NCBI GenBank assembly: GCA_947450405.1
Contig: CANFVI010000017.1
Coordinates: 1 to 19,359 of the forward strand
Reading direction: 5' to 3'
DNA: 19,359 bases
DNA from: Flavobacteriales bacterium
Lineage (GTDB): Bacteria > Bacteroidota > Bacteroidia > NS11-12g > UBA955
A program made the translations under genes and the position numbers. Of the stretch, positions 1-7,703 are shown piece by piece; the first letter of the stretch is position 1; every line of letters starts with the position of its first letter. Under the pieces are notes generated by a model. That model worked only from the letters and a program-made list of their open reading frames with translations, had not been told where the DNA came from and did not search any database.

Positions 1-1041
1 GTGGCAGTTTGGAGTTGGAATGCCATGATTGCTGCTATATGTGGCAATGCTTCTATTTGGAAACCAAGTGAGAAAACACCTGCAACTGCGCAAGCAGTGC
101 AGAATATTTTAGCCGATGTGTTAAAAGAAAATCAAATTCCTGAGGGATTATTTTGCGTTATTCAAGGAGGAAGTAAAGTTGGCGAATGGTTAACCAACGA
201 TCGCAATATTCCGTTGATTAGTGCAACTGGAAGTACCCGAATGGGTAAAAAAGTGGGTGAAATTGTTGGTGCGCGATTGGGTAAAACAATATTGGAATTA
301 GGTGGCAACAATGCCATCATTGTTTCTGAGCATGCCAATTTAGACATTACCTTAATTGCGGTGTTGTTTGGCGCCGTGGGTACAGCTGGTCAGCGTTGTA
401 CAACCACCAGAAGATTGATTATTCACGAATCCATTTATGAAGCATTCAAAGAAAAATTGGTGAAGGCCTATGGTCAATTGCGCATTGGAAATCCTCTGGA
501 TGCGAACAACCATGTGGGTCCATTGATTGACAAAGATGCAGTTACAAACTACTTAAATGCAATTACCAAACTACAAACTGAAGGTGGTAGCGTACTTTGT
601 GGTAATGCGGTTTTTGAGGGACAAGGGTTTGAGTCTGGTTGCTATGTTGCACCTACCATTTGTGAAGGTCAACCAAATTATCAAATTATCCAAGATGAAA
701 CGTTTGCACCTATTTTATATTTGTTAAAATATTCAACGCTTGAAGAAGCCATTGCCATTCAAAACGGGGTAAAACAAGGTTTATCAAGTGCCATATTCAC
801 AGACAACCTTCAAGAAGCTGAAACCTTCTTATCGGCAGTTGGATCAGACTGTGGTATTGCCAATGTAAACATTGGTACATCGGGTGCTGAAATTGGCGGT
901 GCATTTGGCGGTGAAAAGGAAACTGGCGGTGGCCGCGAAAGCGGATCAGACGCATGGAAGGCCTACATGAGACGTCAAACCAATACCATTAATTATGGAA
1001 AAACCTTGCCATTGGCACAGGGTATCAAATTCGATTTGTAA
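1..1041 (+). CDS. ALDH7-type aldehyde dehydrogenase, 5'-truncated by the window edge
   Basis: NAD(P)-dependent aldehyde dehydrogenase of the ALDH7 (antiquitin / alpha-aminoadipate semialdehyde dehydrogenase) group, a soluble enzyme that oxidises an aldehyde to its acid. In this group the usual substrate is aminoadipate semialdehyde/piperideine-6-carboxylate in lysine catabolism. Visible in the 346 residues: the cofactor-binding WKPSEKTP (20-27), the general-base Glu99 in LELGGNN, the nucleophile Cys133 in GQRCTTTRRL, and the C-terminal GGAFGGEKETGGGRESGSDAWK segment typical of ALDH7. The family is about 500 residues long, so roughly the first 160 lie before the window. The GTG at base 1 is an internal Val codon (the family reads FP-VAVWSWN here), not a start. 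The gene is followed by a terminator and converges on bamA. Family assignment is firm; the substrate is inferred. Confidence 0.9.
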   Translation: MAVWSWNAMIAAICGNASIWKPSEKTPATAQAVQNILADVLKENQIPEGLFCVIQGGSKVGEWLTNDRNIPLISATGSTRMGKKVGEIVGARLGKTILELGGNNAIIVSEHANLDITLIAVLFGAVGTAGQRCTTTRRLIIHESIYEAFKEKLVKAYGQLRIGNPLDANNHVGPLIDKDAVTNYLNAITKLQTEGGSVLCGNAVFEGQGFESGCYVAPTICEGQPNYQIIQDETFAPILYLLKYSTLEEAIAIQNGVKQGLSSAIFTDNLQEAETFLSAVGSDCGIANVNIGTSGAEIGGAFGGEKETGGGRESGSDAWKAYMRRQTNTINYGKTLPLAQGIKFDL

Positions 1042-1062
1042 GATTTATAAATTTAATTAAAC

Positions 1063-1097
1063 AAAAAATCCCTCAAGTAACCTTGAGGGATTTTTTT
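1063..1097. terminator. Bidirectional intrinsic terminator between the aldehyde dehydrogenase gene and bamA
   Basis: A perfect inverted repeat, TCCCTCAAG / CTTGAGGGA with a 4-base loop (TAAC), is flanked by six A on the left and seven T on the right. This gives a stable hairpin followed by a U-tract on both strands. It lies 21 bases after the aldehyde dehydrogenase stop and 19 bases past the bamA stop, so it can end both convergent transcripts. Confidence 0.93.
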
Positions 1098-1116
1098 ATG
1101 ATTAAATATTTTCAGA

Positions 1117-3672
1117 TTAAAATTGTTGTCCAATAAAGAAGTGAACTTGTGTAGGTTGACCGCTCTTAGGAACATCTTTGTAATCGAAGCCCCAAGCGTA
1201 GTCTAAACCAATAAGTCCAAACATTGGCATAAACAATCGGATACCAACTCCTGCAGAACGCTTTAATTGGAAAGGATTATATTTTTCTATGCTAGACCAA
1301 GCGTCACCAGCTTCTATAAATGCCAAACCATAAACAGTTGCGGTTTGACCCGTTGTAATTGCTTGACGCAACTCCATGGTAAATTTATTGAAAATTGGAG
1401 CACCTGCAGAACCACCCATTGCAGTTTGTGAAATTGTGTAATTGTCGTAACCACGTTGGGAAATAATTTCAGTTGCTGCAATGTTGTAACCAAAAATACC
1501 GGCACCACCTACTTGGAATCTTTCGAAGAAAGTAGGTCCAATTTTAGGATTGTAATACCCTAAAAATCCGAATCTGGTTTTACACATTAATACCAACTTC
1601 TTATAAATTGGCGTATACCATTCCGCATCAAACTTGAACTTATAAAATTCCGCCCATTTGTACTTTTCAGTCAATGGCATTTTGGTATAGTCTTTATTAT
1701 TGAAAAAGCTTAATGGCGGTGTACCTTGTACCGATGTGGTAAAGTTACTTCCAGAAGTTGGGTAAATTGGATCACTTACAGAGTTTCTAGAAATAGTAAT
1801 TTGCAAAGATGGATTATAAGAAATTCCTTGGAAACCTGTTGGAAAACCATAGTAAGCACCATCCATATTTTGCATTCTGTATTGCTGGAAACTAAATAAA
1901 TATTGAATATTAAAAAAGTCATCTGGCCATTTCAATCTTTTACCCAAACTCACATTCATACCTGTATTGAAAAATGCTTTGTGTAATGGATCTGATGTTT
2001 GGCGATAATCGAAGCTATTTACAGTATGGAAGATAGAAACCGATAATGAATTTGGTTTATGTCCACCCAACCAAGGCTCTGTGAATGAGAATGTATAACC
2101 CTGATAATTTGCGCCATTACTTTGTGCCCTTAAAGATAATTTTTGGCCATCACCCACTGGAACAGGGTTCCACAACTTAGGATGAAACAATTTTCTAGCA
2201 CTAAAATTATTTAGAACAACACCGGCAGTTCCTATCAAAGTAGGCGTGGTGCTGTAACCATTACCACCCCAACCACCAGACAATTCTATTTGATCTGAAG
2301 GTTTTTCTACCAATTTATATGCAATATCAACTGTTCCATCTGATGCATTTGGTTTTGGATCAACTTTCATTTGTTCCGGATCGAACAAACCAATTGCTGC
2401 CAAATCGCGCATGGTACGCTGAATATCTGTTCTAGAAAAGGTGTTTCCTGGTTTTGTGCGTAATTCTCTTAAAATTACCCTGTCCGTTGTTTTGGTATTT
2501 CCAGACCATGTTACATGTCCAATTACTGCTTGTGGTCCTTCAGAAATTCTTACTTCTAAATCAATACTGTCATTAGAAACACCCACTTCAACTGGCATCA
2601 TATTAAAAAACAAATAACCAGCGTCCATGTACAAACTTTGGATATCAAAACCACCTGGATTGCTAAACAAACGTTCATCGAGAAGAGATTGATTAAAAAT
2701 ATCACCGTTCTTAATTCCTAGAAGGGTATCTAATAAAGATGTTCTATACTTCACATTTCCTTTCCAAGAAATATTTCTAAAGCGATATAAATTTCCCTCA
2801 ACTAATTTTATATGGACTATAATTCTATCGCTGCGAAACATAGAAATGCTGTCTGATAATATTCTTGCATCTCTATAACCTTTTGCATGATATTGTTGAA
2901 TAAGGTTTGACTTTTCTTCTTCAAATTGAGACTCAGTAAATTTAGAGCTTCCAAAAATGTTCCATTTTAGGTAAGAACGTTTAATTTTCTTGATAGACGC
3001 GCGCAAATCCTTGTCAGAAATGGCATAATTTCCCTCAAAATCAAAATCATAAACCTTTACTTTTGGACCTTTTGTGATTTCAAAATCAAAGTTTTCAAAC
3101 CCAACCATAGGTTTTCCATCTTTGTTCTTTGCAGGCAAACGAACAACCTTTACTCCTACGTTGTAAAAGCCTTTGTCTTGGTAATACTTTTCAATTTTTT
3201 GAACCGAACGGTTAACCAAGTTGGGAGTAATATACATTCCCCTTTTCAAACCAATTTCGTCTTTTAAAGTTTTCGATTGGGAATTCGAAACATTGTTAAA
3301 TCGATGTCCATTCAAACGGGGCTGTTCTTGCACAATGAATTGCACAATGACATTGTTTCCACCAACGTTTTGAAAATACACTTGAACATCACTGAAGTAA
3401 TCTTGACGCCAAATATTTTCTATAGCCTTAGAGATATCATTTCCCGGAACTTTAATTTCCTGACCAATTGACAAACCAGAGTATAAAATGACCATGGCTT
3501 TTTGAACTTGCTTGCCATTTACTTCTGCTACTTGAATGTTTTTGATTTTATAAACCGCTGGTTCAATGAAATTATACTCAACAGAAGGTGCACTTTGGAA
3601 GGCACTATCGTTTATCTGAGAATATCCCAAACCTGCAATACTTAAACACAATATTAAAAAGAGTATCCTCAT
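1117..3672 (-). CDS. bamA: Outer membrane protein assembly factor BamA (Omp85)
   Basis: Central subunit of the BAM complex, which folds and inserts beta-barrel proteins into the outer membrane. The 851-residue length is normal for the phylum. Residues 1-19 are a signal peptide ending GYSQ. About five POTRA repeats follow (roughly 41-119, 120-207, 210-295, 296-382, 383-465), the later ones with the typical FxGN/WSGN start. A C-terminal Omp85 barrel runs from about 470 to 851 and ends in Phe, as outer membrane barrels do. The segment QRGYDN near residue 755 matches the conserved VRGF/Y loop-6 motif. The ATG lies 3 bases after the uppS stop, so the gene is the last of the DUF6089-uppS-bamA operon. 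TamA is unlikely because it has only three POTRAs. No skp/ompH gene follows, although that is the usual neighbour. Confidence 0.95.
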   Translation of the reverse strand: MRILFLILCLSIAGLGYSQINDSAFQSAPSVEYNFIEPAVYKIKNIQVAEVNGKQVQKAMVILYSGLSIGQEIKVPGNDISKAIENIWRQDYFSDVQVYFQNVGGNNVIVQFIVQEQPRLNGHRFNNVSNSQSKTLKDEIGLKRGMYITPNLVNRSVQKIEKYYQDKGFYNVGVKVVRLPAKNKDGKPMVGFENFDFEITKGPKVKVYDFDFEGNYAISDKDLRASIKKIKRSYLKWNIFGSSKFTESQFEEEKSNLIQQYHAKGYRDARILSDSISMFRSDRIIVHIKLVEGNLYRFRNISWKGNVKYRTSLLDTLLGIKNGDIFNQSLLDERLFSNPGGFDIQSLYMDAGYLFFNMMPVEVGVSNDSIDLEVRISEGPQAVIGHVTWSGNTKTTDRVILRELRTKPGNTFSRTDIQRTMRDLAAIGLFDPEQMKVDPKPNASDGTVDIAYKLVEKPSDQIELSGGWGGNGYSTTPTLIGTAGVVLNNFSARKLFHPKLWNPVPVGDGQKLSLRAQSNGANYQGYTFSFTEPWLGGHKPNSLSVSIFHTVNSFDYRQTSDPLHKAFFNTGMNVSLGKRLKWPDDFFNIQYLFSFQQYRMQNMDGAYYGFPTGFQGISYNPSLQITISRNSVSDPIYPTSGSNFTTSVQGTPPLSFFNNKDYTKMPLTEKYKWAEFYKFKFDAEWYTPIYKKLVLMCKTRFGFLGYYNPKIGPTFFERFQVGGAGIFGYNIAATEIISQRGYDNYTISQTAMGGSAGAPIFNKFTMELRQAITTGQTATVYGLAFIEAGDAWSSIEKYNPFQLKRSAGVGIRLFMPMFGLIGLDYAWGFDYKDVPKSGQPTQVHFFIGQQF

Positions 3673-3675
3673 GAA

Positions 3676-4449
3676 TTATTTTGTAATTTGCTCTGTAGTT
3701 TTTCCAAATCGTCTTTCACGACTTTGATAATCTAAAATAGCGTCTAAAAAATGGTTTTTTGTAAAGTCAGGCCACAGCACATTAGTGAAGTATACTTCAG
3801 AATATGCAATTTCCCATAATAGGAAATTACTAATGCGTTGTTCACCACTGGTACGAATCAATAAATCTGGATCAGGATATTGCGCGGTATTTAAGGCAGC
3901 ACTCACAACAGAATCATCAACCTCATTTGGCTGAATTTTACCTTCTTTTATGTCATTGCCTATTTTTTTCATTGCTTCAATAATATCCCAACGTCCACTA
4001 TAGCTCAAGGCCAAAACCAATGTGGTTTTTGCATTGTCTTTGGTCAACTCTTCAGCTTTTTTTAATTGAGCCGCACAATTACCTGGCAGCTCAGCAATAT
4101 TACCCAAAGTTTTCAATCGGATTCCGTTCTTCATAAGAGCGGGTAATTCTTTTTCAATTGAATCAACCAACAATTGCATAAGTGCATTCACTTCAATGGC
4201 TGGTCTATTCCAGTTTTCTGTAGAAAAAGCGTACATGGTTACATATTGAATTCCCACTTCTGCCGCAAATTCAATTGCATCTCTTACAGCATCCACCCCT
4301 CTTCTATGCCCAAAAATTCTCATTAGGCCTTGTTTTTTGGCCCAACGACCGTTGCCATCCATTATTATAGCAACATGTTTAGGAATTCTATTGACTTGAA
4401 TTTGGGGGTAATTTATAATTTGTTCCACTGAAATTGAAATTATCTGCAA
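3676..4449 (-). CDS. uppS: Isoprenyl transferase / undecaprenyl diphosphate synthase
   Basis: cis-Prenyltransferase that extends farnesyl diphosphate with isopentenyl diphosphate to make the C55 lipid carrier for peptidoglycan and surface polysaccharides. It works in the cytosol at the inner membrane. The protein has 257 residues, the usual size. Seen directly: the catalytic Asp31 in AIIMDGNGRWAKK (27-39), the following RxxGHRRGVD (44-53), the YAFSTENWNRP block (73-83), and the diphosphate-binding RTSGEQRISNF (199-209) followed by WPDF (226-229). The chosen ATG overlaps the upstream DUF6089 gene by 10 bases; the only later Met before the catalytic motif is the one inside MDGNGRW. Tight coupling to bamA downstream links lipid-carrier supply with outer membrane assembly. 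Confidence 0.96.
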   Translation of the reverse strand: MQIISISVEQIINYPQIQVNRIPKHVAIIMDGNGRWAKKQGLMRIFGHRRGVDAVRDAIEFAAEVGIQYVTMYAFSTENWNRPAIEVNALMQLLVDSIEKELPALMKNGIRLKTLGNIAELPGNCAAQLKKAEELTKDNAKTTLVLALSYSGRWDIIEAMKKIGNDIKEGKIQPNEVDDSVVSAALNTAQYPDPDLLIRTSGEQRISNFLLWEIAYSEVYFTNVLWPDFTKNHFLDAILDYQSRERRFGKTTEQITK

Positions 4450-5285
4450 ATAAAGGGTGTAAAACGGTAAGATAGGTTAAATCCGTAGAAATAATACCAG
4501 TCTTTTAGATGAACATCACCACGAAAGGTTCCAGCTTTAAAAGCTTTTCCTCCATTTAATGTTTGTGCTTGGCTATATTGTGCATTTCCAATTCCTTTAT
4601 CGGTTTTCATGGTATTATAATCAGGATACACCGCATCAACATCATCAAGAAAATCAATGAATGTTTTCCGCCAAATTGCCTCAACACCAAAAACCCATGC
4701 TCCTCTATGTCTTCTTACAGAACTCATGGTTTTATATCCAATGCCAATTGGCACAGCCAATTGCAAGGGACTGTAAGTAGCAGAACGGTTTTCTGTATTC
4801 ATTACGCGTAAATCGATATCGCTATTTTCTAGTCGTGTTGGATCAAAATAAAAGGCAGACAAACCAATTACGGCATAAGGAGTTTCACTTCCATTTCTAA
4901 TGTTTGTTCCAAACGAATGGAAATCAAAAGATAACATACTTGCAAACTCATAAATATCGGTTTTGAAATTTAAATTTTGCACCTGATAATTGATATTCCC
5001 TTCGGTAGTGCCCGAAATTTTCAAATAACTCAATTGGTTGCGTAAAGAAAAGTAGCTGCTCAAATTATAACGTTGATAGACACCATAAGACGGATGAAAC
5101 TGTTTTAAGTTTTGACCTTGTGATAAATCACCGTAATAATTACTTACACCATAAACAACACCAAACTCATTTCTTCCAGAAAAATACTTTTGGCCATAAA
5201 CATGAAAATGCGCCACAAAAGCAGCGCACATTATCAAAAATCTTTTGGTAACAGGATTAAAATTGAAAACAAGTCTGCTTTCCAC
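4440..5285 (-). CDS. DUF6089-family outer membrane beta-barrel protein (second of tandem pair)
   Basis: Predicted small outer membrane barrel of unknown function, 281 residues. The first ~32 residues form a signal peptide ending VYGQ. The mature part begins with EFGVVYGVSNYYGDL, the N-terminal signature of the family, and then alternates short polar and aromatic strands. It can be aligned by eye with its upstream neighbour at several points: NLNFKTDIYEF, LQLAVPIGIGYK, WRKTFIDFLDDVDAVYPDY, RGDVHLKDWYYFYGFNLSYRF. The ATG sits 29 bases inside the upstream gene, suggesting translational coupling. A later Met19 would leave too short a signal peptide. The gene overlaps uppS by 10 bases. The family commonly neighbours uppS and bamA in Bacteroidota, which suggests an envelope role; no biochemical role is known to me. 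Confidence 0.85.
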   Translation of the reverse strand: MESRLVFNFNPVTKRFLIMCAAFVAHFHVYGQKYFSGRNEFGVVYGVSNYYGDLSQGQNLKQFHPSYGVYQRYNLSSYFSLRNQLSYLKISGTTEGNINYQVQNLNFKTDIYEFASMLSFDFHSFGTNIRNGSETPYAVIGLSAFYFDPTRLENSDIDLRVMNTENRSATYSPLQLAVPIGIGYKTMSSVRRHRGAWVFGVEAIWRKTFIDFLDDVDAVYPDYNTMKTDKGIGNAQYSQAQTLNGGKAFKAGTFRGDVHLKDWYYFYGFNLSYRFTPFICR

Positions 5286-6201
5286 CCACTATCTTCCTTG
5301 TCAATGTAAAGTTAAAAAACATATACCAATCTTTATTTTGTGATGCATCACCACGCGCAGCACCTAACGTTTCGTTTGTTCCAACATCGTTAATACCTAA
5401 AGATGGATCTTGTAATTCTGGAGTTCTATCTGCCAACGCAGAGCTTAGACCAGTATTTGCACCGGTTGTAATTTGAGGATCAACATAAGTTAAACTCACA
5501 TCATCTAAGTAATCGGTAAATGTTTTGCGCATTCCAAATTCAACACCCCAAGCCCAAGTTTCACTAAATTGTTTTTTATACCCAACACCAATTGGAATTG
5601 ATACTTGAGTCAAAGAATATCTTTTGCGACTATTGTATTTTGTTGTTTCTTGCCCTTCTGTGCTTAATGGTTGTAATTCAATCCATTTTTTATCATACAC
5701 GGCCAAATTTCCATATTCTGCTGGATCGTACAAACCATCGATGTAATGAAATTGTGCCATTGGATTAAATTTGAAAACACCAACACCCACAAACAAAAAT
5801 GGAGAACCAGGATTGGTTCTTTGTGTTTCACCGAAACCCAAAATATTCCATTCTAGTGTTCCACTGAATTCCATAATATTGCTTTTGAAACTTAAGTTTC
5901 TTTTGTGATAAGAGGCAATGTCGCTATAGTTTTGATCATTTCCACTAATTTGACCAAACACTGCATTTCCGCGCAAAGTCAAAAAGTCTGAATAATTAAA
6001 ACGACAAATAATACCACCCATTGGATGGGTTTCATTCAATGCAACCAATGGGGTCAAGTCACCCATATAGTTAGAAGCACCTAGGGTAATTCCAACCTCA
6101 ATTGGTTTGCCCCTAAAACGTTTCGGCTGGGCGTTCACCTTAAATGCGAACATCAAAGCAAACAAGAATATGATCCCAGATTTAAAGGTTTTTGTCATCA
6201 T
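5257..6201 (-). CDS. DUF6089-family outer membrane beta-barrel protein (first of tandem pair)
   Basis: Predicted outer membrane barrel of unknown function and first gene of the envelope operon. The open frame extends to an ATG at 6252, but a TAnnTTTG promoter box at 6211-6218 lies inside that extension. The start is therefore placed at the ATG ATG pair at 6196-6201, giving 314 residues. This start also puts a normal signal peptide at the N terminus (MMTKTFKSGI... cleaved after KVNA, residue 24). The mature part has VGITLGASNYMGDL (37-50), NLSFKSNIMEFSG, SIPIGVGYKKQF, MRKTFTDYLDDVSLTYVDP and a final DWYMFFNFTLTRKI strand. These match the downstream paralogue. Compared with it, this copy carries extra sequence in the middle (around YDPAEYGNLAVYDKKW) and before the last strand. 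Confidence 0.85.
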   Translation of the reverse strand: MMTKTFKSGIIFLFALMFAFKVNAQPKRFRGKPIEVGITLGASNYMGDLTPLVALNETHPMGGIICRFNYSDFLTLRGNAVFGQISGNDQNYSDIASYHKRNLSFKSNIMEFSGTLEWNILGFGETQRTNPGSPFLFVGVGVFKFNPMAQFHYIDGLYDPAEYGNLAVYDKKWIELQPLSTEGQETTKYNSRKRYSLTQVSIPIGVGYKKQFSETWAWGVEFGMRKTFTDYLDDVSLTYVDPQITTGANTGLSSALADRTPELQDPSLGINDVGTNETLGAARGDASQNKDWYMFFNFTLTRKIVGGKQTCFQF

Positions 6202-6210
6202 GGTAATAGG

Positions 6211-6218
6211 CAAATTTA
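6211..6218 (-). promoter_or_regulatory. -7 promoter box (TAAATTTG) for the DUF6089-uppS-bamA operon
   Basis: On the minus strand TAAATTTG matches the Bacteroidota sigma-factor -7 consensus TAnnTTTG. Nine bases separate it from the proposed ATG at 6201, so the leader would be only a few bases. It sits in the 82-base gap after the methyltransferase gene. No convincing -33 TTG was seen at the usual spacing. Confidence 0.7.
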
Positions 6219-6283
6219 ACGAATCCCTATTATTTTTCCTAACTTTATGCACAATAACAATGTAAAAGTAAAAAAAAGGTAAT

Positions 6284-7075
6284 TTAACCCCTTACCAAAT
6301 AGTACATTCCCATAACCAAATAGTTGCGTAAATAAGGAATATTTGCAATGATATTCAATTGTTTTCGTGGTTTAATTCCAAACTTATATTCATAAATTGG
6401 GTTAAATAAATAACTCGATTTTTTTACCACAGAAAATTCTGAAACTTTACAAATTTTTTCAAATCTTTCAATAGAAATCCCCGTATCACGAATTTCTTCC
6501 ATTGTTTTTATACCGCTTTCATTTACACCAAACATTTTCATTACAGCCGGATAAAGTTTACCCGGTAATAAATGATAATAAGGCATTTTGCTAGCCATTT
6601 TCCCAGGAAGCACCTGTTGGTGACCACCATACGGCATTTGCCATGGTGGAAAAGCAAAAAATACCACTCCCCCCTTATTTAAAAAACGATGCAATTGTGG
6701 CATAAACTTCTCTTGATTCGGAATGTGTTCTATCACATCCTTCAAAATAATCAAGTCAAATTTTGTACCCAAGTCAACCTCAGGATTTACATCGTAAATG
6801 TCTTTATTCAAGAATTGAATTTGTCCATTTTCCAACTCATCTTTCATGAATTCTCTTGCAAACTCCAATCTAGATTCTTCCAATTCAATTCCGGTACACT
6901 TATATCCTAAATCTGTAAAAGCCTTTAAAACACCGGCTTCCCCACAACCAATTTCCAACACGCGCATGTCACTCGGAAACTGAAATTGCTCTTTAATAAA
7001 TGGTACAATATGACCAACAGTTACCTTGTGGGTCATGTCAAAATAATATCGCTTATCGCCGTGAAATTCGTACAT
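6284..7075 (-). CDS. Class I SAM-dependent methyltransferase, substrate unknown
   Basis: Cytosolic methyltransferase of the Methyltransf_11/23 type, 263 residues. Motif I VLEIGCGEAGVL (39-50) forms the SAM glycine loop. The acidic Glu65 in GIELEES would hold the ribose hydroxyls. FDLIILKDVIEHIPN (106-120) is the motif IV/post-motif helix, and LNKGGVVFFAFPP (132-144) follows. A distinctive WQMPYGGHQQ segment (145-154) precedes an aromatic stretch PYYHLLPGKLYP. The C-terminal third is less conserved and basic, ending in a hydrophobic helix. The ATG lies 2 bases after the 3-hydroxyanthranilate dioxygenase stop, so the two genes are surely co-transcribed. That proximity alone does not show that it acts in the kynurenine pathway; envelope sugar or lipid methylation is as plausible. 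Confidence 0.85.
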   Translation of the reverse strand: MYEFHGDKRYYFDMTHKVTVGHIVPFIKEQFQFPSDMRVLEIGCGEAGVLKAFTDLGYKCTGIELEESRLEFAREFMKDELENGQIQFLNKDIYDVNPEVDLGTKFDLIILKDVIEHIPNQEKFMPQLHRFLNKGGVVFFAFPPWQMPYGGHQQVLPGKMASKMPYYHLLPGKLYPAVMKMFGVNESGIKTMEEIRDTGISIERFEKICKVSEFSVVKKSSYLFNPIYEYKFGIKPRKQLNIIANIPYLRNYLVMGMYYLVRG

Positions 7076-7077
7076 AA

Positions 7078-7596
7078 TTAAGGTTTTTGCAAAACCTCTC
7101 CACAGTTTTTACAGGTTCTCAAATGTTCAGAATCATAAAACGCATTGAAATGATTTAAGAAATCGGTTTCAATATTTTTCAATTCAAAATAAGCTTCATG
7201 CAACTTGTGGTTACAGCTATCGCAAAACCAAAGTAAACCATCGGTAAAGCCTTTCCCTTCCCTCACTCTTTCAATTACCAAACCTACACTACCCGCAGTT
7301 CTACCCGGAGAATGCGGAACTTTTGCTGGCAATAAATACATATCACCTGCCGTCATTTTTACATCTTCTCTTTTGCCATCCACTTGAATTTTAATGGTAA
7401 TTTCACCTTCTAATTGGTAAAATAATTCTTCGGTTTCGTTGTAGTGATAATCTTTTCTGGCATTTGGTCCACCAACAACCATTACAATGTAATCTGATCC
7501 TTCAGGATAAATATTTTTATTGGCAACAGGTGGTTTCAAAAGATGCTTGTTCTCTGAAATCCACGCTTGTAAATTGAAAGGTTTTCTAATATTCAT
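7078..7596 (-). CDS. nbaC: 3-hydroxyanthranilate 3,4-dioxygenase
   Basis: Non-haem iron cupin enzyme that opens the ring of 3-hydroxyanthranilate to aminocarboxymuconate semialdehyde, the quinolinate precursor in the kynurenine route from tryptophan to NAD. It has 172 residues, as in the bacterial family. The iron ligands His51, Glu57 and His95 and the substrate-binding Arg47 and Arg99 fall at the same numbers as in the characterised Cupriavidus enzyme. The C-terminal rubredoxin-like metal site has Cys125/Cys128 (CDSC) and Cys162/Cys165 (CKNC). The bacterial substrate-binding Glu110 corresponds to Glu109 here. The gene is first in a two-gene unit with the methyltransferase and has its own promoter box 25 bases upstream. 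No other kynurenine-pathway gene is in the window. Confidence 0.96.
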   Translation of the reverse strand: MNIRKPFNLQAWISENKHLLKPPVANKNIYPEGSDYIVMVVGGPNARKDYHYNETEELFYQLEGEITIKIQVDGKREDVKMTAGDMYLLPAKVPHSPGRTAGSVGLVIERVREGKGFTDGLLWFCDSCNHKLHEAYFELKNIETDFLNHFNAFYDSEHLRTCKNCGEVLQKP

Positions 7597-7621
7597 GACA
7601 ACATTTGGGTTGGCTTTAATA

Positions 7622-7629
7622 CAAAAATA
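7622..7629 (-). promoter_or_regulatory. -7 promoter box (TATTTTTG) for the nbaC-methyltransferase unit
   Basis: The minus-strand TATTTTTG matches TAnnTTTG and lies 25 bases before the nbaC ATG. It stands back to back with the purF-side box at 7684-7691 in the same 107-base divergent gap. Confidence 0.6.
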
Positions 7630-7683
7630 ATCAATTTTATTGAATCTCTTTTTTTAGAACTCACATTTTGAAAGTTTATATCG

Positions 7684-7691
7684 TAAATTTG
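7684..7691 (+). promoter_or_regulatory. -7 promoter box (TAAATTTG) for the purF-like gene
   Basis: TAAATTTGC matches the Bacteroidota -7 consensus and ends 12 bases before the ATG at 7704. It lies downstream of the alternative ATG at 7668, which rules that ATG out if this is the promoter. A TTTTG lies 13 bases upstream, too near for a normal -33 element. The leader is too short for a purine riboswitch. Confidence 0.7.
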
Positions 7692-7703
7692 CAGCTTAAA
7701 CAC

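Noticed and set aside
6202..6252. Upstream ATG at 6252 for the first DUF6089 gene
   Set aside because: It would put 17 polar residues before the signal peptide and place the promoter box within the coding region.
7666..7691. Conserved TTG at 13 bases before the TAnnTTTG box as a new -33/-7 spacing
   Set aside because: It appears before purK and the PurF-like gene, but not before frr, DUF6089-1 or the rhodanese gene, so chance in AT-rich DNA is likelier.
7668..7703. Upstream ATG giving the PurF-like protein 12 extra residues
   Set aside because: A promoter box at 7684-7691 lies inside this extension, and the family begins a few residues before the nucleophile Cys, as with the ATG at 7704.
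7597..7703. Purine riboswitch or other leader structure before the PurF-like gene
   Set aside because: Only about 5-10 bases remain between the predicted transcript start and the ATG, and no conserved aptamer pairing was seen. The same holds for purK.
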